A stretch of 64,000 bases of DNA, taken from positions 70,765,940 through 70,829,939 of the forward strand of contig CM036754.1 of assembly GCA_020796225.1 (NCBI GenBank). Direction: 5' to 3'. The notes beneath the pieces are model-generated. The model had not been told where the DNA came from and did not search any database. It was given only the letters and a program-made list of their open reading frames with translations. The DNA comes from Arion vulgaris (lineage: Eukaryota; Mollusca; Gastropoda; Stylommatophora; Arionidae). The translations under genes and the position numbers were made by a program. Shown here in pieces: positions 10,733 through 21,562 of this stretch; the stretch's first letter is position 1; the number at the start of each line of letters is the position of its first letter.

Positions 10733-11050
10733 AACAGGTAAATACAATGTACTGTAGTTTTACAAAATACAAAAACAATACACAGCGACGTTTCAACCAA
10801 CCGGCCTTTATCAAGTAAAGGATACACCAGAAGGGAAGAAATTGTCTTCTTATAACGCAGACATAACATATCCAATTGACAATAAATCCTAACATCTTTA
10901 CATCCGGGATATATTGTCTGACTGTATGGCTTATGTCTACCGTAAAAGAAGTCAATTTCTTCCCTTCTGGTGTATCCTTTACTTGATAAAGCCTTTGTGA
11001 AACGTTGCTTGCATTGTTTTGTAAAACTACAGTACTTTGTTTTTACCTGT
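10733..11050. repeat. Fold-back element 1 (inverted repeat)
   Basis: Arms of about 110 bp are mutually complementary: left CTGTAGTTTTACAAAA, ATCAAGTAAAGGATACACCA, GAAGGGAAGAAATTG; right CAATTTCTTCCCTTC, TGGTGTATCCTTTACTTGAT, TTTTGTAAAACTACAG. A spacer of about 95 bp separates them. The left arm contains CGTTTCAACC and a TTTATCAAG motif seen again in 33930-34410 and 42868-42985. Confidence 0.85.
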
Positions 11051-11115
11051 TTTGCCATTGTCAGATCTTATCCACCATTTCTTGAAATTAAAAAGTGTAT
11101 GAAATTCATATATCT

Positions 11116-11362
11116 TCTTCTTTGCGTTCGTTCTTTACGACCAATTGTAATCACTCTTTGTGATATGTTTGATCTTTGCCAAGAACGTGTATACGTTGCA
11201 CATTGGTTTGGTAGGCCCCTAAACGCATAGACTTCTACCGTTTAGGACACATGCATCCGATTTCAGCCAAACCTCATTAGTCGCCTCTTACGACATGCGT
11301 GGCAGGTAACAGTGGTTCTATTCTTTACACCCCAAATTTGGGCCCGGGAACCACTCGGGTGG
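11116..11362 (-). repeat. SINE family B
   Basis: Minus-strand copy: (on +) TTCTTCTTTGCGTTCGTTC, GCATCCGATTTCAGCC, AGTCGCCTCTTACGACATGC, and CCCAAATTTGGGCCCGGG. Shares a core with family A. Confidence 0.87.
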
Positions 11363-11488
11363 AAATTCATATATTATATTTTGTTTCATACAATAATGCA
11401 AATTTTCATTATAATTTGTTCTTTGTTCAGCGGTGCTTCTTTTAGCTTTTTTTCATTATTGAAAAATAGTGTGAATTTGTTATATTAA

Positions 11489-11705
11489 CCCTTTAGCTGC
11501 TAAAGACTATATATCGTTTTCCCCATTCACTTCTAAAGACGCATTAACACGTCTGTTATTATCTCTCCTCTGTGTGCTAAAGACGTGTCAACACGTTATA
11601 CATTGCTACTGTCACTGCTATAGGCGTACATTCACGTTTGTGACCTAGAAACAAAGAGTAGCTATTTTTAGCCTAGCCTTCAGAAAGTCTGTAGCAGCGA
11701 AAGGG
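11489..11705. mobile_element. piggyBac-like MITE (type 2), 217 bp
   Basis: TTAA at 11485-11488 and 11706-11709. Left terminus CCCTTTAGCTGCTA, right terminus TAGCAGCGAAAGGG; the two are inverted copies with one mismatch, and CCCTTT is the usual piggyBac-type start. Internal sequence holds repeated TAAAGACG and ACACGT pieces. Confidence 0.87.
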
Positions 11706-12090
11706 TTAACCTTTTCACTCTGTAATTATTTTTACATTTGGACACCTTTATATTGTAATGTAAACTAGCTTTGCTTCATTGAAGAAAATACCCTAAGCCA
11801 GTAGATCGGCTCAGGCGGATGAACGCATTAAGTTAGTTCGAATTTTTAGTCTAAACCATAAAATGAACTAATTTATATCTGTATACTCACCGGGTTATTT
11901 AAATTAATTTTTCAGATATGTTTTACTGCATTTTTATTTCTTTTCATTACATTTGTATCTTTCTGGGTTGTATCTTGCTCATTATTATTTCGATGTTGGT
12001 ATCACCTTTTTTGTTCGTTTGTACTTGCATTACCATATTCAATTTGTAATATAAACCATCAAATCCATTGAATTTTCTTCTGCGTTCTCA

Positions 12091-12450
12091 CTAGATTGGG
12101 ATTTCGGATTCTCTAACAAAGGCAGCCGTTTGCCTCAGATCATCAGCCACGCCATACAGTTTGTCTTGGACGCTGGTGTAAGTGGGCCACCTCTTTCTTC
12201 TCAGGTCTGCATACTGGGGGCAGTTCTGTAGGATATGTTTTGTTGTCATACTTGCTAAGCCACAGGGGCACAGGTCGTTGGTGCCTATCTTGAATTTGGT
12301 GTACAGGTGGTGTCTCATTCTGTTGACCGTCGAGCGAGTATAGCTGTCTGGTCCCTTCTGGACAGTTGGTAATATCCATCATTCTTGTGTTTTTGGGTTC
12401 TTTATCCCATTTTGCCCTGTGTGCCCTTTGGGTGGTTTTCTTCTTCATAG
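12091..12450 (-). mobile_element. LINE ORF2 C-terminus (family with 14090-14305)
   Basis: Reads MRHHLYTKFKIGTNDLCPCG then LASMTTKHILQNCPQYADLR, RKRWPTYTSVQDKLYGVADD and LRQTAAFVRESEIPI, then stop: the true C-terminus of a LINE protein with a C-x-C..H..C patch. Upstream part is frameshifted. Best preserved LINE terminus in the window. Confidence 0.85.
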
Positions 12451-12620
12451 CACCAGGTTAAACCCATTGAATTATATATATAATATATATACACATATAC
12501 AGGTCTAAAATAATTTCAATACATTTTGTGTCCGCCAGTAGTAAAATGTTTGCAAATAGAATAGTGTATGTGAACTTTTGATCAAATTACTGCAGAAATA
12601 TTTAGTAAGATGTTTTTAAA
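12451..12620. other. AT-rich microsatellite region
   Basis: (TA)-rich run with TATATATAATATATATACAC at about 12472. Nothing else. Confidence 0.5.
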
Positions 12621-12627
12621 AGTGGGT

Positions 12628-13055
12628 GTCTAGCTTAAGCGGTAGTGAGTTCGATCACAACCCAAGCATACCTGGTTCAAACTCTGTGAAAGGCAGTTTG
12701 GAAGCAAATTTGTTCCGTGGGATTTTTATGATAGTTTAAAATATACCTCACTGTTCAGTAAGCAATGACAAACTACTTAATGAATAAGTGGTGCCTGCCC
12801 AGCGTGTTTGTAGCGCGTTGGACGACAGGTGACAAACCCTCTGTAAGTGCGGGTTCAATTCCGTGGGTTGGCAGAAAAAACCACAGGTTCCCCAAATTTA
12901 CGGTGTTCGTGGCACCGAACGAAGGTTACGGTGTCCATGGCACCAAGCTGAGGAGCTGAAAGCTCAAGTGCTTCTGGATCGGAAAAAAAGTGGTGCTTAG
13001 AAAATCAGCGCCTCGTTTACTGTGGTTGATGGTAAAGGATATGCCACAATTTTCA
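12628..13055 (+). repeat. SINE family D, interrupted by a nested SINE E
   Basis: Head with TAGCTTAAGCGGTAGTGAGT and GGTTCAAACTCTG; body resumes after 12998 with AGTGGTGCTTAGAAAATCAG and ends TATGCCACAATTTTCATTT. The interruption is exactly a SINE E. Confidence 0.87.
12797..12987 (+). repeat. SINE family E, nested insertion
   Basis: tRNA-like head GTAGCGCGTTGGACGACAGG with B-box GGGTTCAATTCC, then the body with GTTCGTGGCACCGAACGAAG and an A-rich tail. Flanked by AAGTGGTGCCT / AAGTGGTGCTT (12786-12796, 12988-12998), the target-site duplication inside SINE D. Confidence 0.88.
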
Positions 13056-13580
13056 TTTCAAAAGTACAACCAATTGTTATTGCTAGGGTCATGCTGGTGA
13101 CATCCATCTTTTGTAAAGATACCATAATATACATTACTACTATATCGATATCCTCTTCATGTCCTGTTTGACACAATGCTTCCACAAAAGATTTCCATTG
13201 TTGCAGTTCTGTCGTATTTATACCAATTGTTTTCCATGTCAGGCCACAATCTTTTAACTCTCTTTCCTCAGTTCTTCTCCATGTTTCCTTTGGACGTCTA
13301 AGTCTACTTTTCCCATCCAGTGTCCATGGGAGAGTGTCCTAGCCAATGTCCCTACTGACATACATGACCAATCAACCTCCATCTACTAATTATGGCCACC
13401 AATGATGCACAGTTTGTTCGTTTTAAAAGCTCTTTATTTGGCCAGAATATTTGCAGAATTGTTCTGAAACATTTATTTTGGTTGTCTCTAGCTTTTGTAT
13501 GATGTTGTGGGTCATTTTCCAGCAGCACTCACTAATGTATAACACTCACAAGACACTGTTACCATAATTTGATGAATATA
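13020..13580 (-). mobile_element. LINE 3' end fragment
   Basis: Minus strand reads WRRTEERELKDCGL and WKSFVEALCQTGHEEDIDI, followed upstream by MDGKSRLRRPKETW. This is the common 3' terminus of a RTE-like element, with a D/E-rich simple end. Confidence 0.75.
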
Positions 13581-13985
13581 TGACAGAATATGTCACCTGA
13601 TGATGATGATATACACATTTTCATAGAAAATATATGTATATAAGTTTTTCTGACAGACACCAAAATGTGTGCACATTATTCTTGTGAACACTAACCTGTG
13701 TGTGTATATATACATATATATGGTTTTGATTTGTACAAAGGGCTTCTTTATAATTTATGGAAATTTGGGTCAAGGTATATAATATTAGCATCCAGCTAAT
13801 ACTTTTGTATTCTTTTATGCCAAATTTTTTACTGTATACACTTGTGTGTCTAAGCCAAGAAATTGATTCAAGGAAAGGACTACAAAAAATATCAACATTA
13901 GCTATCTGTGGAACTTGCTCAATCCAGGCGATGCTAACCCGAAACAAATGCTTTGCAGAAAACGGATACACCAGGCCGTAAGGCG
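13581..13985. other. AT-rich intergenic sequence
   Basis: Contains TGTGTGTATATATACATATA near 13698; no gene or repeat family recognised. Confidence 0.4.
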
Positions 13986-14310
13986 CATAACATGGTGCAA
14001 CGACATCTCACAATAAGGAATGGGATAACGGATTCTACGGTCGCCAGTATGTCTTGGAGATTTAGCCACGCAGTAAGAATGTCAGATCTACCATCACGAG
14101 GGTGGTCAAAACTTACGCGGAAGAGGTCGGCACAACGGGAAGCAGAAATCATAGGAATTATATCCTACAGAACTGCCCCAGTATGCAGACGAGAAGAAAG
14201 AGGTGGCCCACTTACACCAGCGTCCAAGACAAACTATATGGCGTGGCTGATAATCTGAGGCAGACGGCTGCCTTTATTAGAGAATCTGAAATCCCAATTT
14301 AGTGAGAATG
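13985..14310 (+). mobile_element. LINE ORF2 C-terminus fragment
   Basis: Same family as 12091-12450, opposite strand. Reads YILQNCPSMQTRRKRWPTYT then SVQDKLYGVADNLRQTAAFI and RESEIPI, stop, followed by a GAATGCAGAAGAAGATC end. A frameshift separates the N-terminal piece. Confidence 0.85.
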
Positions 14311-14599
14311 CAGAAGAAGATCCTGTTTGTCACTAATGTTATGCAGTTCACTTATGCCCATGACACAGACAGATATATCTAGTTATTTTGACAGGACATA
14401 TCAAATTTGATGTTGGCTTACATGCAAGTATATACAGTAAATTTTTATTGTGCTCTTAATTTGTGATAAGTATATGTATGTTCTAATTGTGAGTGAGAGA
14501 GGTTTTTGAAAGAAGTACCATCTTATGGACAGTTCTCTGAAATAGTATTTGAGCATTGAAAGTTTTGTGAATGAAACATCAGTTGCAGATTTATTTGTG

Positions 14600-15570
14600 T
14601 ATCATCTTCTCTCTTTTCTGCCGTTTTAACCCCGTTTGAGGAATAGGCACTCAACCAACTCATGCCAAGTCTTACTATTGTTAGCTATATCTTTCACTTC
14701 AAACCAGTTCTTAGTGTATATTGTTCTTCTGCATTCTCCTGCTATGAATTCAGGCGTAGCCATGGCATCTGGGATGACGCTTCTGACTTGATTTTTGCAT
14801 GGAAGCTTGCTTACCATTTTATGGGTGTCCCTCACCATGAAGGTGGGCTTTTCCAACTTCAGAGGTACTTAAATTTTAGATCCTCAAGTGTGATCTGAGT
14901 AAATTGTTAATCTCTGCATACAAATATCTTCTCCATGTATTTTTAGGCGTCCCTCACTTTCCCTGCAGGTTCTAGGAAAGGCCCTTCTAGTTATATTCAC
15001 CTCTGGTTTTCTAAAAAGTGTGTATTATCTAGAACCAGCATCTTTTTTCACCTTTTGGTTCACTGGGATCTTTTTCGTTTGTGACGCTCCTCATTTGTGA
15101 AACTGTCATACCAATCTCAGTCTATTCTGTGCAGACACTAGTTGATGAGCAGATGTTTTTGACTCATACAGCAGAATTACTTCAACATTGGATTTGAAAA
15201 TTCTAATTTTGATTCAATATCTAATTGCTTTAAACGTCCACAAATTTCCTAGTGCACTGAAAGCTTCTCTCGCCTTCTGTATTCTTTTCCTGACATCTCT
15301 ATCCGTTCCACCCTCTTTGTCTACATTGCTTCCCAAATATGTGTGATTCTACCTCTTGAAGTGGGGTTTCACTCAGGGACATCGGGTTTCTCTTTGCTTG
15401 GTTAATTCTCATCATCTTTGTCTTTCCCTTATAAAAGTTTAGCCGTAGTTGTGGCCTCCGATCAAGTGTGTTTAGGGCATCCTTCATCTGGTTATATGCA
15501 TATCATCAGCAAAGTCCAGATCATCCAGCTGCTCTTTCAGAGTCCATTGAATTGGCACCAATTTACTGGT
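14600..15570 (-). mobile_element. RTE-type LINE reverse transcriptase fragment
   Basis: Minus-strand reading includes YNQMKDALNTLDRRPQLRLN, FYKGKTKMMRINQAK and SLSETPLQEVESHIFG, matching the NxxKTKxMRIN..LxxVExFxYLG part that follows the YADD box; the catalytic box itself is destroyed. Downstream DNA to 14600 is too decayed to frame. Confidence 0.8.
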
Positions 15571-15965
15571 GACCCTAACCCTGTAGCACACTTGTCCAAC
15601 ATCGCAATCATGACAGTACATAGTCTTTCATCATTAACAAGAACTATTGTAAAGCAGAATGTTGGTTCATAGAACTGACTTCCTCATATATTTTGAATTA
15701 GTGTGGAAGTGAAGAAAGATCAATAACTTCAGTTTACAGCAAGTTCACTTCTGGAAAACTATTACCAGTGTTTTGTAGACATTTAGTTTATATTATTACA
15801 TCTATATCAGCTCTGTATATGTTGATAATCAATAATTGACTACTCGTTCATATTCTTACATGGTTCTGTTATTGCGGCATTAATGAAATTCTGAACTGGT
15901 AACTTCACAACTATAGCCTGTTATGTCATTTTCAAATGTAACCTAGTTTGGTGGTCATCAGATCG
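15571..15965. other. AT-rich intergenic sequence
   Basis: No coding, RNA or repeat signal that I recognise. Confidence 0.4.
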
Positions 15966-16172
15966 CAATGTTTGCTGGGGCTTGCAAGGGGAGCAAAGAA
16001 TAGTACACTGTGACCTACAATGCGACTGAGCTAGGGATCTACCTAGTAAATAAAAGCGTAGAGAAATAGAATGTGCTGGCCTACTTGTAGGTGCATGAAC
16101 TGGCAACGTGACTTCTCTAGACTTAATCACGGTGGTTTAAGCAAGTGAGTCATATGGGGTGTTCGAAGAAAA
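15966..16172 (+). repeat. SINE family A, internally shortened
   Basis: Starts GTTTGCTGGGGCTTGCAAGG and ends GGGGTGTTCGAAGAAAA; the middle loses about 50 bp. Confidence 0.8.
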
Positions 16173-17025
16173 TTACGATCATTGCACAGTGACAAGTTCA
16201 TGGTTGTCTGAATCTCTTCTTTGTATGTCTGCAGACATAACAACTGATAATTTGAGTCATTGTTGAGTCTAATGGAAATACCTATCCTCAAATATTAGTT
16301 CACATCTAGCTAGACACATATTGATCCTGTAGTCATGGACATGGAACATTGATAGTCACACTGCATTTCTCTGTCTGACCTTACGACTTACTTGTTTGAG
16401 TTCAGATCACAAAGTGTTAATATGGTTATATGTTGTGGTCAAATTATTGACGATATTCACTAAAAGGGTTCATTTCATGGAGCTGCAGCACATAACAACT
16501 ATAAAATTGTCAGTTTTTAAGCAACATCACCTAATAAATATGTAATTAACATAGACAGTAGATGAAGTATAGTACACGATCGTCGACCTCCTTAACTGAG
16601 AATACCAAACGTAAGATTTATTCCAAATTCACAGCAATGATCAGACTGACATAATCATTTAAGACACAATGTATTAAAAGTAAAATCTCTGAATAAAACG
16701 ATTCAATACACTTCAAGCCCCTATGCCAGCTCATACAAGCATTTTCAAAGCAAAATGAGCTAGCTCTCCATAATTTAAAAAAATTATTATTTTAAAAAAT
16801 GATAATGACATTACATCAACAGCTGTCATGCATGTTAGCCTACAGAAAGAAAAGAGACTTACACAATTTTAAAGAAATCTATTTTTTTTAAAAAGTGGAT
16901 GGACATATGAAACTTATGTGCCTTTTGAAGTTACACCTTTTAAATAAAATATTTGTAATCTGTTTGGGCTGCATTAGAATTGAGACTGAAAGTCACAATC
17001 ATCTGTTTTAATCTGGATTTTGTAA
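16173..17025. other. AT-rich intergenic sequence, no gene seen
   Basis: Several short A/T homopolymers, for example TTTAAAAAAATTATTATTTT near 16779. No host exon, RNA gene or catalogued repeat recognised. Confidence 0.4.
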
Positions 17026-17029
17026 ATAA

Positions 17030-17275
17030 AATGTTTCTTGGCGACCGCTTGTTGGATGAGAAAACTAAAATTGATGTTGAATCTATCCAGTGATTTAAGG
17101 AGTTTAGAACTACACTTTGTACAAGTAGAACTGGATGCCTGAGAGGCAGGTTAAGGAGCGAGCCACTGGAACAATAAGTATGCATACCCATCAACATCTT
17201 TTGGAGAAGATTGAGAACCTATCAGTCTGTCCAGAGTGCATGAAGTCAGTTCAGTAAACCAATAACAAAACATCA
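17030..17275 (+). mobile_element. LINE C-terminal fragment (CPEC family)
   Basis: Shares a 230-bp block with 26640-26890, 44195-44470 (-) and 44925-45200, including AGTAGAACTGGATGCCTGAG and an end encoding NLSVCPECM. The related 44195-44800 copy shows that this block follows RNase H. Confidence 0.7.
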
Positions 17276-17724
17276 ACAATTTTTATCCACTTCTAATGTT
17301 GTTAGACAATGTGGTCTGAGGGGGCGCCATCATTTAAGATAACAGAATGCAGGTTTTGTTCAATATAACTGCTCATTTTGGTATGATGATTCCTCATGTT
17401 CTTTTACTGTTGGAATATTTTTAATATGGGAAAAGTAGTACTGTTAAAAGCATTAGATAATTGTTATATTAGTTGTCATTTAATGTATTGCTGTTATAAA
17501 ATTGTATGTATCAAGTGAGTAACAGAGCACCTGTACCACTCAACAAATGATGCACATTACCAGTTCAACAAGAAGTCATAATTATTGTACTTCACACATA
17601 GTTTTACCCCCCATCTTTTCAGCAAACTGCTTCTTCTTTTACCCTTCGCCTTCAAGGAGACATAGGTCCTCAACCAAGGCCTTGCAAACTCTCATACGCT
17701 TGGTTGTTTTTTATAGCTGAATGT

Positions 17725-17866
17725 TTTTACAGGGTGGGGTAGCTAATCCCACGCCAAACCTCCGCTTTCGCAGTATCCGGCATGTGGTAGGTCATAGTAG
17801 TTTTATTCTTTACCCCGATTTCGAACCCCGGTAGCCACATTGGGCATTTGTATTGTCTGTCGTCAT
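17725..17866 (-). repeat. SINE-like fragment adjoining SINE A
   Basis: On +, GGTGGGGTAGCTAATCCCAC through GGTCATAGTAGTTTTATTCT and TTTCGAACCCCGGTAGCCAC. It resembles the head region of family B in layout (ATTCTTTACCCC then a B-box-like GGTTCGAAA in reverse) but not in detail. Confidence 0.4.
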
Positions 17867-17868
17867 TT

Positions 17869-18118
17869 ATTCTTCTTCGAACACTCCATATCGTCCACTT
17901 GTTAACCACTCTGTGTGATTTGTATATGATCCAAGCCTAAGAGCAATTGCACGTTGTACCAGTTATGCGCCTACAAGTAGGCCAGCACATCCGATTTCTG
18001 CTATGCTTTTTATTTACTAGGGTAGCTTGCCTAGGTCCTACATTAGTTGTCTCTTACGACATGCCTTGTAGGTTGCAGTGGTACTATTCTTTGCTTCTCT
18101 TGCAGGCCCCGGCAACAC
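17869..18118 (-). repeat. SINE family A, full length
   Basis: On +, TTCTTCGAACACTCCATATC to CAGGCCCCGGCAACAC. Confidence 0.88.
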
Positions 18119-18129
18119 TGGCACTTTTA

Positions 18130-18930
18130 CTCTATTGGACAGACGTATAGGCATATTTACTGAGATTCTCACCATCTATATTGCGATCAGATCTCATATC
18201 AAACATGTATGCACCTACACTTCTACTTATACCAGAGTAGCTCTCCTTCGATCCCCAAACACTAGTCTATTACCAGGGAGACTGTTGAGGTGGGGTATTG
18301 GTCAGTGCCAGCTCACTGACCCTGGTGCCACATTATATCCTTACATTATTGCGCCCCCTTTCAACAAGCTAAAGATAGGAAATTCTAATGATTGTGATAC
18401 TGACTTCTGAACATCTTTTGCAAAGTCGCATATGAAGAATAGATAAGACTGTTTCAGTGCCATTGTACGACATGCTGTTTGGAGATCTTGACAATCTTTA
18501 GGTCAACCAGTTTTCTTTGAACATTTTCAACTTGACGTTTGAAAGTGAATGAAGAACAAACAATGTTTGAAAGTTATACAAGTTTGAAAATTATACTCGT
18601 TGTGTGTCTTATATTCAGTGCATAGTTTCTCTGCCAGCATATTTATGTGGTTATACAAATGGTGTACTCGAGTGTAAAAATGTGGACCGCTGGTGTATGT
18701 CTGTGGACTTTGTAAAGCTGAAATAAATTACATACAGAAAGTGATATGTTTAGCTTTTTACTTCTTTAGTTTACTTTTAAAAAAAGTAAAGAACCTGTTT
18801 TTATGCAATAATTTATATGTTGTTAGTCCCTCATTTTTTTGGTACCAACGGTACTTGATGGGAGATGTGGTCAACATGATGTTAGCAAACTTTACTGAAT
18901 AGTGTTTCTCTGGTACACAACTGAGACTGT
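18130..18930. other. Intergenic, no gene seen
   Basis: Unremarkable AT-rich sequence with short frames on + only. Nothing I can name. Confidence 0.4.
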
Positions 18931-18934
18931 GTCA

Positions 18935-19065
18935 ACCTGAGAGCCATACTGTAATAAAAATTTCAACTCCCGCTGTGGTATTTGATTCTGAGACTACACA
19001 CCTACAAAACAAGTGCACTAACCACTATGCTATCGCAACTTGCGTTATAATTATATGCCAGGAGA
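18935..19065 (-). repeat. tRNA-headed SINE fragment
   Basis: Reverse-oriented tRNA-like head: on +, CACTAACCACTATGCTATCG preceded by GGTATTTGATTCTGAGACTA. Similar heads occur at 19880-19960 and 58490-58600. Confidence 0.45.
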
Positions 19066-19343
19066 AATTCTTACAGATGGTAAATTTTACAGAAAAATCA
19101 AAGCAAAATGTCATATGGCCAAAGCTGTGACATGCCAACTGACATGATTACTCAAAATACCAGAATCTAAACATACAAGTTTAATGCTGAATACCCACAG
19201 GACCTATGAGTATACACAGAGATCAGCATAGAACGCTGAAAATAATTGAGAAGCAGGAGTGTATATATAATACTCAAATGTTAGAAATATGGCACCAACA
19301 AGGAAATTTTGTCATAACTAAGATGCAGATGTCCAGTTTTGCC

Positions 19344-19587
19344 CGATGGTGCCGAGGCCTGCAGGGGAAGCAAAGAATAGTACCACTGCAACCTACAATG
19401 CATGTCATAAGAGGTGACTGATGTACACCCTAGGGATGCTACCCTAGTAAATAAAAAGCAGCGCAAAAATCGGATGTGTTGGCCTACTTGTAGACACATA
19501 ACTGGCACAACATACAATTGCTCTTAGGCTCAGATCACATCAAGTTGTTGACAAGTGGTCGATATGGAGCGTTCAAAGAAGAAGCAG
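19344..19587 (+). repeat. SINE family A, full length
   Basis: From GATGGTGCCGAGGCCTGCAG to GAGCGTTCAAAGAAGAAG. Confidence 0.87.
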
Positions 19588-19959
19588 ATGCCCAGTCAAG
19601 AAAGGATTGTTTGTTAGTGTTTGTTCTTATCAACCAAATTAAACACTTTGTGATTGTGTGGTTTGCGCCCATTGGGCCTCTACGTCATGTAAGAATCCAA
19701 ACTTCTGCCAAAGTGTCTGTATATTATCCAACAGGATACATTTGTACAGACGGGTAACTAAGATTTTTACCTACAAAGAAACCTCATGTAAAAGTACAAT
19801 GTCTGATTGTTTATAGAAGTCTCTCAGAGCAGACTCATGTTAGTCAAGCCAGGTAGACCTGAGAATTATTGTGGTTGAACAAAATCTCACACCAACTGGA
19901 AATTTCGAACCTGGCACAACATTTCTACGAGACAAGTGCCGTAACTGATTAGCTACTGA

Positions 19960-20218
19960 ATTTTCTTCTTGGAACGCTCCATACCGACCACTTGTTAACC
20001 ACTCTGTGATTTGTATGTGATCTGAGTCTAAGAGCTATTGTACAATATGTCAGTTATGCGCCTACATGTCGGTCAGCACATCCGATTTCTGCTATGCTTT
20101 TTATGTACTAGGGTAGCTTCCCAGGTCCTACATCAGTTGCCTCTTACGACATGCCTTGTAGGTCGCAGTGGTACTATTCTTTGCTTCCATTGCGGGCCAC
20201 GGCACCACACAGACGGCT
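19960..20218 (-). repeat. SINE family A, full length
   Basis: On +, TTCTTCTTGGAACGCTCCAT to GGGCCACGGCACCACACAG. Confidence 0.88.
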
Positions 20219-20219
20219 A

Positions 20220-20700
20220 CTGAATAAAAAAATGGGCTGTGGTTGAATTGAACTTAGTTCCTATTTGTCCATTGCAGGTGTATGTACAAATTCAGCTGCA
20301 GTTTTCTTAATTATTAACAGATTTTCATGAGTAATATACCAATTTGTAGGTAAATGAATTTGCTTTCAGAACACTCTAAAATAAATAAATAGTGGTGCTC
20401 CCAATGGCTTATAGGAGTCAATTAGTTAACCACTATGCTACTGTATCTCTCATTAAAGGTTATACGATACCTCTTTCTCTCTTCCATACAAGCACACAAA
20501 AGGCATCCAGAATGAGTGTCAACTATCTCCAGCAAAATGGTAAAAGCAGGCCTTCACGCAAAAATCAGTCAGAGGCGCCATACTATACATCATGGCTAAC
20601 GCCTGAATTCACAGCGAGCGATCGCAGAAGAAGTGCCAACTATGACGAAACAACTTACTTAGCATTCACAAATACTTTGATAGCAAACATGAAACCAAGA
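20220..20700. other. Intergenic between converging genes
   Basis: A 104-codon frame on + at 20392-20706 resembles nothing I know and has no splice or codon support. A tRNA-like reverse head (TTAACCACTATGCTACTG) lies near 20426. Confidence 0.35.
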
Positions 20701-21382
20701 AGTTGAAACATTGAAGTCTACTTTATTACAAACAACTGACAATTCTAATTGTTTTGCTACAAGCACAAGTTATCAGAGCCATACTCACATTCTGAACAAT
20801 TGTGTTTACACCAATAATTAATTTTACAACAAAAGGAAAATTGAACATAATGCCATACATAGTAGGACTGATTCAAGCAATAGAACATCAACAATATACA
20901 TTTGAAAAATAAGACTTACAACCTTCTCTCTTCGCAGACATACTTGATATTTAGTTAATTATTGAATTAAAAACAGAAGCATCATAAATGTGGACACTAA
21001 TCCGTCTTGAAATATAGTTGAGCAGTTGTCTAGCATGTGACCTTCAGACAACAATGGCAGATACTTTCAAGCAGGTAATATTCCAAGACCAATCTTTTCT
21101 TGAAGTAACAAATGGTACATTTCAAGCAGCACCATTTTGTGTCCACTCACTTATAGCATTGAAAAATAAAACACAACCACAATTATTAAAAACATAATTA
21201 CTGTTTTGAAATGGTCCCACATATGATTAATGCAAGAAACAATAAGAGGAGCCACTATCGTATTCAATATATAAACAGACAGTATAACTTCCATCAATGT
21301 TTTGTGAATCATATGAATGTTTCTCCCGTTATATTTAAGTATCACTGACAATCTTGGTTCTGCCCCCAAGCATCTGTGTTAA
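20700..21382 (-). other. EP400 3' untranslated region
   Basis: AT-rich sequence after the TAG. An AATAAA signal on the minus strand lies at 20722-20727 and would place cleavage near 20700, giving a UTR of about 680 nt. The end is inferred from that hexamer only. Confidence 0.45.
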
Positions 21383-21562
21383 CTAATGCTTGGTGTTTCT
21401 AGTTCTCATTGCGTAAGGCGAGGCTTTCTGTCCAGCTGTATTCTGTGTCGAGTCCGGTTGATTAGTCTGTGTAACAACAGTTGCCATTGCTGCAGGAGCT
21501 GGTACGTTCTGTGCTATGACCTGAGATGTCAGAGTTGCATCTGAAGACAGAGTTGGTTGCAC
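21383..21562 (-). CDS. EP400: EP400 terminal coding exon 18
   Basis: Acceptor TCAATCTACCACCAG, 60 codons including TAG. It reads [40 protein letters not shown] and [20 protein letters not shown] second AG at TCTTCAG is out of phase with exon 17, which fixes this acceptor. EP400 also ends in a short basic tail. Confidence 0.85.
   Translation of the reverse strand: MQPTLSSDATLTSQVIAQNVPAPAAMATVVTQTNQPDSTQNTAGQKASPYAMRTRNTKH

Noticed and set aside
16173..17025. Hidden exon in the GOSR1-EP400 interval
   Set aside because: Inspected both strands for splice-bounded open stretches; none convincing.
20392..20706. 104-codon plus frame as a gene
   Set aside because: No homology, no promoter or splice evidence, and it overlaps the likely EP400 polyadenylation region.
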